From an uncultured bacterium (GTDB lineage Bacteria > UBA4055), in assembly GCA_937873545.1 (NCBI GenBank), contig CALMWI010000367.1, positions 1-24,036 of the forward strand: a stretch of DNA of 24,036 bases. Reading direction: 5' to 3'. The position numbers were made by a program, and so were the translations under genes. Positions 1-5,954 of the stretch are shown here, in pieces. The notes beneath the pieces were generated by a model that was given only the letters and a program-made list of their open reading frames with translations, did no database searches and was not told where the DNA came from. The first letter of the stretch is position 1, and each line of letters opens with the position of its first letter.

Positions 1-1
1 T

Positions 2-484
2 TTCAACCTTATGGGTGAACAAAGTCAGGACAGTTTTTTATGGGTCGGGGGTGGCGTGGGAACGATGGACACTGCTGACGGCAGCCTGTTAGACATAAAT
101 GCTTCTATAAATTACTCAAAGAACGACCGGATCTTTAAGCTAAGAGGCATCAATGCAGAAGAGATGGTTCTTTTCGGACCATTACCGAATGATAAAGTCT
201 GGGAGTTGGGACTTCTTTACGGCCTAAGATCACCTAATGGCAACGTAAGCGTATCTTTTCTCGCAGGTATAAGCTATACTGGAGGAATATACAAAGGCGA
301 CCGGATCGACATCGATTATTATGAAGAATTAACTTTCGAGACTTTCGGCTTACCTCTGGAAATTCAGATCGATATCAATGCGTTGAAGTTCATAGGATTC
401 AGCATAATGTTCTATGCAGATATCAATCCGGATCAAAGTTACGGCGGAGTTAATTTCTCCATCCTGATCGGCAGGCTGCCGTGA
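2..484 (+). CDS. Predicted outer-membrane beta-barrel-like protein, 5' end outside the window
   Basis: No named function. The reading frame is open from base 2 (Phe-Asn-Leu before the first visible Met at 11), and the protein aligns with the next gene just downstream of that gene's signal peptide. The real start and signal sequence therefore probably lie left of the window. The body has alternating short hydrophobic and polar stretches with many Gly and Tyr, as in small beta-barrels: a Leu-Trp-Val-Gly-Gly-Gly start, a WELGLLYGLR segment, an LAGISYTGG segment and a C-terminal ISILIGRLP-like end (seen here as FSILIGRLP). The same landmarks occur in the same order in the downstream paralog. A location in the outer membrane is inferred from this pattern and from resemblance to short Bacteroidetes barrel-like proteins; the substrate or role is unknown. 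Confidence 0.72.
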   Translation, partial: FNLMGEQSQDSFLWVGGGVGTMDTADGSLLDINASINYSKNDRIFKLRGINAEEMVLFGPLPNDKVWELGLLYGLRSPNGNVSVSFLAGISYTGGIYKGDRIDIDYYEELTFETFGLPLEIQIDINALKFIGFSIMFYADINPDQSYGGVNFSILIGRLP

Positions 485-501
485 TCAACCGGAATTATTC
501 G

Positions 502-530
502 TTTCAAAAGCTAACAATTTTCATTATATT
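502..530 (+). promoter_or_regulatory. Possible promoter for the second barrel-like paralog
   Basis: A good -10-like hexamer, TATATT (525-530), lies 17 bases after a poor -35-like TTTCAA (502-507). It sits in the 75-base gap between the two paralogs, about 30 bases before the start codon at 560. Only the -10 half is convincing, and FCB promoters can differ from the E. coli consensus. Confidence 0.3.
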
Positions 531-559
531 AGCTGTATTGCATTAAGGAGAAATGAACT

Positions 560-1111
560 ATGCACAGTAGAAAATACTATTTGATCATTCTGTTAGTGAT
601 AGCTGTAGCTCTTTCAGCGATCAACTTCAAAGAAAGTGATACTCCTTTCCCCTATTACCTCTGGTTCAGCGGCGGACTGGGCTTAATGTTGACTGAAGAT
701 ACAGAAATGTCGAATCTATATGCGTCAGCAAATTTCTCCAAAAATACTCATGTTCTGAAATTAAGAGCGATCGCAGGGGGACCGGTCATGGGTACAAATC
801 AGGATGAACATGCGGGCGATATCGGTTTGCTTTACGGATACAGGCAATCTTTCGGAAATATCCATCTTTCCTATCTTGCAGGAATAGGGCTCACAGCCGG
901 AGAATATAAAGGCAAAATCGATGAAGATTTCACCGCATATACCAAATACGAAATGATAGACTATCAGACAATAAGCCTTCCCCTCGAGATTCAGCTCGAT
1001 CTAAACAGATTTCGTCCGTTCGGATTGAGCCTTTCCGCTTTCGGGAATATCAATGCGGAGAAAAGCTTTGCCGGCATAAGTTTAAACATTCTGCTGGGAC
1101 GGTTGCCGTAG
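560..1111 (+). CDS. Predicted outer-membrane beta-barrel-like protein, paralog of the preceding gene
   Basis: The 183-residue protein has a clear export signal: Arg-Lys near residues 4-5, a hydrophobic core at about 7-18 and a likely cut after Ala20. The mature part mirrors the upstream gene: LWFSGGLG near residue 34, a DIGLLYGYR segment, an LAGIGLTAGEYKG segment, a PLEIQLDLN segment and a final NILLGRLP. This pattern suits a small beta-barrel or barrel-like surface protein. The start is supported by AAGGAG at 545-550, nine bases before the ATG; an out-of-frame ATG at 553 is ignored. The two genes look like a tandem duplication that has diverged strongly. The molecular role is unknown. Confidence 0.78.
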   Translation: MHSRKYYLIILLVIAVALSAINFKESDTPFPYYLWFSGGLGLMLTEDTEMSNLYASANFSKNTHVLKLRAIAGGPVMGTNQDEHAGDIGLLYGYRQSFGNIHLSYLAGIGLTAGEYKGKIDEDFTAYTKYEMIDYQTISLPLEIQLDLNRFRPFGLSLSAFGNINAEKSFAGISLNILLGRLP

Positions 1112-1126
1112 TTATAATGCATGAAT

Positions 1127-1130
1127 GGAG
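1127..1130 (+). promoter_or_regulatory. Ribosome binding site that decides the pentapeptide protein start
   Basis: GGAG at 1127-1130 stands 8 bases before the ATG at 1139, the usual spacing. The earlier in-frame ATG at 1121 has no purine-rich site before it, so 1139 is the better start. Confidence 0.6.
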
Positions 1131-1138
1131 TTAGTCTG

Positions 1139-1657
1139 ATGGAATATGAAAACAACGAATACGAAGCGCAAACTTTTGACAATGTGAATTTTTCAGGCCT
1201 GTCGTTCAAGAGAACATCCTTCACTGACTGCCGCTTTGTGAATTGCAATCTGTCGAACGTTGACCTTACTAAAACGAGATTTGCCGATGTTACTTTCGTC
1301 AACTGCAAGATGCTCGGGCTTAACTTCTCGAACTGCGACACATTCGCTTTCGGTATCAAAAACAGGAACTGTAATATATCCCTCTGCATATTTTCAGAAA
1401 TGGATATGAAGAATGTCGTTTTTGACGGCTGCAAAATCCACGACTGCGATTTTTATAAAGCCAACCTGAATAAAGCCGTTTTCGACAATTCCGACCTTCA
1501 AAACAGCAGATTCAAGAACTGCGACATCAGCTCTGCCTCATTCATAAATGCGGTCAATTACGATATTAACCTGAATCAGAATTTTCACAAAAAAGCAAAA
1601 TTTTCCCTGCCTGATGCTGTCTCGCTCTTAAAGTCATTCGATATTGAAATTGAATAA
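1139..1657 (+). CDS. Pentapeptide-repeat protein
   Basis: Almost the whole 172-residue protein is built of five-residue units of the A(D/N)LXX type, with Phe, Leu or Val at the central position and frequent Cys and Asn at the turns (for example CRFVNCNLSNVDL and CDFYKANLNKAVF). This pattern makes a right-handed quadrilateral beta-helix. It ends in a short tail, AKFSLPDAVSLLKSFDIEIE, of the kind seen in many Bacteroidetes and Firmicutes family members. The family includes the DNA-mimicking gyrase protectors Qnr and MfpA, but most members, and this clade, have no proven role, so quinolone protection should not be assumed. No signal peptide is present, so it is predicted cytoplasmic. It lies 27 bases after the second barrel paralog and could share its transcript. 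An alternative start at 1121 adds six residues. Confidence 0.88.
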   Translation: MEYENNEYEAQTFDNVNFSGLSFKRTSFTDCRFVNCNLSNVDLTKTRFADVTFVNCKMLGLNFSNCDTFAFGIKNRNCNISLCIFSEMDMKNVVFDGCKIHDCDFYKANLNKAVFDNSDLQNSRFKNCDISSASFINAVNYDINLNQNFHKKAKFSLPDAVSLLKSFDIEIE

Positions 1658-1671
1658 TTCCGCTACTTAAT

Positions 1672-3198
1672 CTATTTTACCAGAAGCATTTTGTTTGTCG
1701 CAGTAAAACCGTCGCCTTCCAGCCTGTAAAAATAAATCCCGCTATTTAGATTTGAAGCATCAAAGTTAATACTATGAAACCCTTTATCCATCTTACTGTT
1801 GACAAGCTCCGATACAAGCTGGCCTGACATGTTGTAAACAGACAGACTGACTATTTGAGATCTGTCTAATGAAAATGATATCTCAGTGCTTGGATTGAAC
1901 GGGTTAGGATAATTCTGATAAAGTTCGATCTGCGCAGGCGTGATCTGAGATTCGATACCGGTTAAAGTCCCGCCTTCGAAAGTTATATTATCTATCCATG
2001 CGCAGTCTTCGCCGGTTACCCCTGCAGCGTTCTTCTTATAAGTCCATTTTAATACACGGTTTCCAGCCATAACAGGAATACTTATCTCTCTCCAGGGAGT
2101 TTCTCCGCTGACCGTAAGTTTTTTGTACCTGTCGATCCAGAATTCAAAATAATCGTAATCTTCCTGTGATGATACTTTATACCGGAATGTGATATCTCCA
2201 TTCGCTTCGTAAACAGCATTTATAAGTATTTCGGCAGTCTGACTGTGGTCGATTATGTCAGACTTAAGACAATAAGTTCCCTCATAACTATCCGCTTCTG
2301 ATACTGACCATCCATTTGTACCTGTCTGCCAAGGAAATTTTGATAGATCTCCAGATTCAAAATCCTCGAGCCTCAGTTCCGGATCAAAGACAGACACATT
2401 CAGATCAAAAGTCTCGAATGAACCTCCTGCTGTTCCTTTAATTTTGACAGTTGAAGCGCCTTCGACAGTGTTTGAAGCCGAAAGGGTTAATATAGAATCG
2501 TTAAGTACGCACGATACAACCGCCGGATCACTGTTGTCTTCTATCGTGACTGCCACTTCACTGCTGTCCCTGTCAGAGAACAAATCTGAAACATCGATCT
2601 GACATACTTCACCGAATATCATTTTTTTCTTCTCAATATAACCGCTCAGGTAAACACCTTCGGACGGAGGAGAATAAACAACTCTTATGCTGTCGATTCT
2701 TACAGCAGTAACAGGCTTATCAGCATCATCGACCGGAACATAGCTGATCTTGAAAACAACATCCATTCCTTCAATTATTTTTCCGAACACTGAGTAAGTG
2801 TCGTTCAGGTGGGGATATGAATCCAGAGTTATGAAGTATTGTGAACCGCCGGTATCCGGACCCGCATTGGCCATTGATAGCACGCCGGCCGAGTTGTGAT
2901 TCAGATCCGGATGGAATTCGTCCGGAATTGTATATCCCGGTCCTCCGGTCCCTGTCCCCAGAGGGTCACCATCCTGGATAACAAAACCCTGTATAACCCT
3001 GTGAAAGATCAGATCATCATAGAATCCTGAGTTTGTAAGATCAATAAAATTATTACCTGTGATAGGAACGAGATCCTCCCTGATCTGGCCTTTGAAATTC
3101 CCCATTGAAGTGTACCATTGAACCACTGTCTGGGATGAAACTACAGAACTGATCATGAATAGAAACATGATTTGTATCTTGATCTTTGAAAACGACAT
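1672..3198 (-). CDS. Secreted cyclophilin-type peptidyl-prolyl isomerase with T9SS C-terminal sorting domain
   Basis: The protein has 508 residues from the chosen start. Order: signal peptide (about 1-22), cyclophilin domain (about 24-176), an Ig-like stretch (about 180-272), a MAM- or jelly-roll-like domain (about 276-412, starting LEDFESG and ending CAWIDNITFEGG), and a T9SS type A sorting domain (about 426-508, with YQNYPNPFNPST and GIYFYRLEGDG). The isomerase site is well kept: FHR at 65-67, Gln75, GSQYF at 118-122 and VFG at 137-139. His130 stands where human CypA has Trp121, common in bacterial forms. Together this predicts a folding catalyst carried across the outer membrane and kept at the surface or released. 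The start at 3198 is preferred over 3225 because AGGAGG lies just before it. The gene converges on the pentapeptide gene with 14 bases between. Confidence 0.9.
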   Translation of the reverse strand: MSFSKIKIQIMFLFMISSVVSSQTVVQWYTSMGNFKGQIREDLVPITGNNFIDLTNSGFYDDLIFHRVIQGFVIQDGDPLGTGTGGPGYTIPDEFHPDLNHNSAGVLSMANAGPDTGGSQYFITLDSYPHLNDTYSVFGKIIEGMDVVFKISYVPVDDADKPVTAVRIDSIRVVYSPPSEGVYLSGYIEKKKMIFGEVCQIDVSDLFSDRDSSEVAVTIEDNSDPAVVSCVLNDSILTLSASNTVEGASTVKIKGTAGGSFETFDLNVSVFDPELRLEDFESGDLSKFPWQTGTNGWSVSEADSYEGTYCLKSDIIDHSQTAEILINAVYEANGDITFRYKVSSQEDYDYFEFWIDRYKKLTVSGETPWREISIPVMAGNRVLKWTYKKNAAGVTGEDCAWIDNITFEGGTLTGIESQITPAQIELYQNYPNPFNPSTEISFSLDRSQIVSLSVYNMSGQLVSELVNSKMDKGFHSINFDASNLNSGIYFYRLEGDGFTATNKMLLVK

Positions 3199-3202
3199 AA
3201 TT

Positions 3203-3208
3203 CCTCCT
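3203..3208 (-). promoter_or_regulatory. Strong ribosome binding site that decides the cyclophilin start
   Basis: Read on the minus strand, AGGAGG is followed after four bases by the ATG at 3198. An upstream in-frame ATG at 3225 would put this site inside the coding region and lacks its own site. Confidence 0.7.
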
Positions 3209-3235
3209 GCGGTTTTAGACGGCATCCGTTCTTTA

Positions 3236-3367
3236 CTAACGCCACCTGACTGATGAATTCGTTCCGTTTGTGTGCGTTACGATGACCTGATCGGCTGTAA
3301 ACTCTACTTTATAATCTTTTGGAGTATTTATTTTAGAAGCGTCAAGAACAACTGGAACACCGAATCC
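3236..3367 (-). pseudogene. Orphan coding-like remnant between the CsgG-like and cyclophilin genes
   Basis: On the minus strand, right after the TAA of the CsgG-like gene and in the same frame, 43 sense codons run to a TAG at 3236-3238. The translation begins GFGVPVVLDASKINTPK and continues as a beta-strand-like segment (DYKVEFTADQVIVTHTNG) to a basic end. Composition and codon choice look like real protein rather than spacer, but there is no start codon or ribosome site. It may be the tail of a decayed or rearranged gene, or a readthrough extension of the CsgG-like protein. No family was recognised. Confidence 0.4.
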
Positions 3368-4045
3368 TTATTTCATCGTCGTAAGTTTTTTTATCATTTC
3401 GGCTTCAGGACAGCCGTATTGAACATAATATGCAGCAACGCTTGCTGCAACAGTGGCAGCCAGATTCTCGCATATCCTGTTTATCTTCCCCTGATTTGCT
3501 TTCTCTTCCGCGGCAGCTACAGCTTCTTCATATTCCTTGAGCTTTGCGAGCTTTTTTTCATAATCGTCATCGTTCACAAAGTCTTTTTTCTTATCAATCC
3601 CCGATGTAAGCTGTGTTACCGCATCTTTCAGAAGGATGACAAGATCGTCTTTTTTACACTTTTTATTTAATGTAACGCTGTTGTCGTTCTTAGCTGTTTC
3701 TACATCGAACATCCTGATCGAGAGAGAATAAACATCTCCTAGTTTTCCGATACTGCCTGTCACCATCTTCTGAGCACCCAATAGCCCGCCGATCTTAACT
3801 AAACAGGCACTGTCGTCGCAAAGTCCCGAATTCTGCAATCCCTGTTCTTCAAGAATAGTTTCCATTCTTTCACGCTCAACGAGTTCATAATAGTTCATAC
3901 TTGATAGTTCGCTTATCAAATTATCTGTAAGGATACTAGCTACTGCCGCTCCTGCATCTCTGTCTTTCAGTTCGATCACAGCTACGCTCGTTGCCCCTTC
4001 TAATGAAAGGATTGCTATAAGCGCTGTAATGATAATCATTTTCAT
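3368..4045 (-). CDS. CsgG/HfaB-like periplasmic protein
   Basis: The 225-residue protein begins with a signal peptide (MKMIIITALIAILSLEGATS). It then carries a fold typical of CsgG-like proteins: VAVIELKDRDAG, a helix with LTDNLISEL, YYELVERERMETILEEQGLQ, a CDDSAC pair (Cys76/Cys81) and LLGAQKMVTGSIGKLGDVYSLSIRMFDVET. The last 70 residues are a charged, probably coiled-coil stretch (about 155-190) and an Ala-rich end. CsgG itself is an outer-membrane lipoprotein channel for curli. This protein has no lipobox Cys and no curli genes nearby, so a secretion channel is not implied; a soluble periplasmic role is more likely. The start at 4045 is chosen because the preceding residues from 4087 are not signal-like and AAAGG lies about ten bases before it. 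Confidence 0.78.
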   Translation of the reverse strand: MKMIIITALIAILSLEGATSVAVIELKDRDAGAAVASILTDNLISELSSMNYYELVERERMETILEEQGLQNSGLCDDSACLVKIGGLLGAQKMVTGSIGKLGDVYSLSIRMFDVETAKNDNSVTLNKKCKKDDLVILLKDAVTQLTSGIDKKKDFVNDDDYEKKLAKLKEYEEAVAAAEEKANQGKINRICENLAATVAASVAAYYVQYGCPEAEMIKKLTTMK

Positions 4046-4131
4046 AATTGTTATACCTTTGAAAATTATTTCGGAAAATATAAACAACCCGAATATTTAA
4101 TGCAAAAGATTTCTGCCTTTTTTTATTTACC

Positions 4132-4160
4132 TTGATTTGAACCGATTTATTTCTTAACAT
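4132..4160 (+). promoter_or_regulatory. Possible promoter for the cation diffusion facilitator gene
   Basis: TTGATT (4132-4137) and TAACAT (4155-4160) are 17 bases apart. The start codon follows only eight bases after the -10-like box, so a transcript from here would begin at or next to the ATG. That fits the absence of any Shine-Dalgarno site. The match is four of six at each box. Confidence 0.35.
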
Positions 4161-4168
4161 TCTCACTT

Positions 4169-5098
4169 ATGGACAGAAATAAGACAATTAGAACAGCATC
4201 AATTATCAGCATCGTCGGAAATGCAGTACTTTCATTGGCAAAGATCGTGATCGGCCTTATGGCCGGAAGTCTTTCCGTTGTTGGTGACGGTATTGACAGT
4301 ATGACGGATATTTTCATTTCCGTAATTACTCTTATGGTCTCAAAAATTATAGCCCGACCGCCAGACAAGGAACACCCCTACGGACACCACAGGGCTGAGA
4401 CTATAGCTACCTCAATTTTATCATTCATAATGTTCTTCATAGGCGGACAGCTTGTAATGTCGGTCATTGATAAGATCATGAACCATAACACCTTTGAAAT
4501 GCCGGAAGCGGCCGCTGTTTATGTTACCGTGTTTTCAATAGCCGGCAAGCTTATCCTGGCATGGAGCCAGTACGCGCTCGGTAAAAAATCCGGAAGCGCT
4601 ATGTTAATAGCCAACGGCAAGAATATGCAGAACGATGTGGTTACTTCTGTCGGAGTCCTGATCGGGCTTGGATGCGTATTCTACTTTAATATGCCTGTTA
4701 TAGACAGATTCCTCGCTGTGATCATCGGCGGATGGATAATGTTCTCTGCCGTCAGAATTTTCATGGGAACGATAACCGAGCTGATGGAAGGCGAAGTAAA
4801 TCCTGAACTTTATAATAAGATCTTTGAGATCGTAAAAGACTCTGACGGTGTCGGGAATCCCCACCGCGTCAGAATTACCAAGCTTGGAGTGCTTTATGCG
4901 ATCGATATGGATGTCGAGGTTGACGGCGAATGTAAAGTCTGCGAAGCGCACGACCTTGTTATGGCTCTCGAAAACAGGATTCGGAATCAGATACCTAATG
5001 TTTACGATATTGTAGTTCATATCGAACCGCTCGGACTGCATGAAAATCATGAGCAAAATGAATGTTACGGGCTTACTGAAGATAATATTACAAAATAG
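4169..5098 (+). CDS. Cation diffusion facilitator (CDF) family metal efflux transporter
   Basis: At 309 residues it has the CDF layout: six predicted membrane helices in the first 200 residues and a cytoplasmic domain from about 205. Compared with E. coli YiiP (FieF), the TM2 pair Asp43/Asp47 is kept (GDGIDSMTD), as are the Asp66, His69 and His73 of the second metal site (DKEHPYGHH). The C-terminal domain has His232, His261 and His284 (VHIEP). TM5 differs: where YiiP has HxxxD, this protein has Asn152-Met-Gln-Asn-Asp156, so one transport-site histidine is asparagine. It probably exports a divalent metal in exchange for protons across the inner membrane, but zinc should not be taken for granted. 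It is divergent from the CsgG-like gene and followed after 25 bases by the SPFH lipoprotein. No Shine-Dalgarno site is visible. Confidence 0.92.
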   Translation: MDRNKTIRTASIISIVGNAVLSLAKIVIGLMAGSLSVVGDGIDSMTDIFISVITLMVSKIIARPPDKEHPYGHHRAETIATSILSFIMFFIGGQLVMSVIDKIMNHNTFEMPEAAAVYVTVFSIAGKLILAWSQYALGKKSGSAMLIANGKNMQNDVVTSVGVLIGLGCVFYFNMPVIDRFLAVIIGGWIMFSAVRIFMGTITELMEGEVNPELYNKIFEIVKDSDGVGNPHRVRITKLGVLYAIDMDVEVDGECKVCEAHDLVMALENRIRNQIPNVYDIVVHIEPLGLHENHEQNECYGLTEDNITK

Positions 5099-5123
5099 AT
5101 CAATCCAATCATAAGGAGAAATC

Positions 5124-5939
5124 ATGAAAACATTAAAGTACTCGCTATTGTTGGCATTCGTTATTCTTGCAGGATGTTCAGTCTCGCCGGAAGGTGATGA
5201 AGAGGCCGTTCTTCTAAAACAGCCGTGGATATTCGGTCACGGCGGTGTCGATGAGGACGCGGTGAAACCCGGTCTGGTTTGGGTGGCTCCGACTACCAGT
5301 GCGATCCTGTTTAAAGTTACTCCGCTTACTATAACCGAGCCATTCGACGACATGATAACCGACGATAATATTCCTGTTGACTTTAACGCATACCTGAAAT
5401 TGCAAATAATCAAAGGTCAGACACCTAAGCTGTATGAAAAATTCGGACAGAACTGGTATGCGATGTCAATTCAGGAAACTTTCAGAACTATGATTAGGGA
5501 CAAAGCCTCATCTTACAAGATGTTCGATCTTGCAGGAAACAGACAGGTACTGGCGGAGATACAGAGCGAAACTTTCACGCTGATCACCGATTATTGTAAA
5601 AAACTCGATATTCCGGTTGAAATTCTGCAGGTAGTGGTAGGAGCTGTTACACCTCCCGTTGAAGTACTTGAGGAAACGAAGCGTACTGCAGCGCAGAACC
5701 AGAGTATTCTGACACAGGAGGCCAGATCCAAGGCTGAAGTTTCTAGAAAGGAAGCTGAGGTCAACAAAGCTATCGCGGATAAAGCTTATCAGAATCAGAT
5801 GAACATGACAATACAGGAATACCTGCAGCTTAGAGGACTGGAGATCGAAAAAGAAAAAATCGAGCTGGTAAGAGAAAAACAGAATGTTTCTATCATACTC
5901 GGACAGGGTATAACTCCGATGTACGGAGTAGGTAAATAG
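5124..5939 (+). CDS. SPFH/Band 7 domain lipoprotein
   Basis: The 271-residue protein has a lipoprotein signal (lipobox LAGC, modified Cys18). An SPFH (prohibitin/stomatin-like) domain covers about 45-180, with TEPFDDMITDDNIPVDFNAY and a run like other Band 7 proteins around FRTMIRDKASSY and LDIPVEILQVVVG. A charged Ala/Glu/Lys helix at about 181-255 is the usual oligomerising coiled coil. It is therefore expected to form membrane-attached rings or arrays on the periplasmic side. No Asp follows the Cys, which in E. coli would favour the outer membrane; this rule may not hold here. AAGGAG five bases before the ATG supports the start. It may share a transcript with the CDF transporter. SPFH proteins often scaffold or protect membrane proteins, but no partner is shown. 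Confidence 0.87.
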   Translation: MKTLKYSLLLAFVILAGCSVSPEGDEEAVLLKQPWIFGHGGVDEDAVKPGLVWVAPTTSAILFKVTPLTITEPFDDMITDDNIPVDFNAYLKLQIIKGQTPKLYEKFGQNWYAMSIQETFRTMIRDKASSYKMFDLAGNRQVLAEIQSETFTLITDYCKKLDIPVEILQVVVGAVTPPVEVLEETKRTAAQNQSILTQEARSKAEVSRKEAEVNKAIADKAYQNQMNMTIQEYLQLRGLEIEKEKIELVREKQNVSIILGQGITPMYGVGK

Positions 5940-5954
5940 CCCGCTGTAATTGCT

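Noticed and set aside
991..1434. 147-residue open frame on the minus strand across the barrel and pentapeptide genes.
   Set aside because: Shadow of the repeat-rich pentapeptide gene; no family features.
1139..1657. Pentapeptide protein as a quinolone-resistance (Qnr) gene.
   Set aside because: The repeat fold is shared by many unrelated proteins, and no Qnr-specific loop or dimer tail can be confirmed.
3272..3670. 132-residue open frame on the plus strand, rich in Phe and Cys.
   Set aside because: Antisense to the CsgG-like gene and the coding remnant; it has no ribosome site and a composition typical of antisense frames.
4604..5125. 173-residue open frame on the minus strand.
   Set aside because: It lies wholly antisense to the CDF transporter, whose protein is clearly conserved; the antisense peptide resembles nothing.
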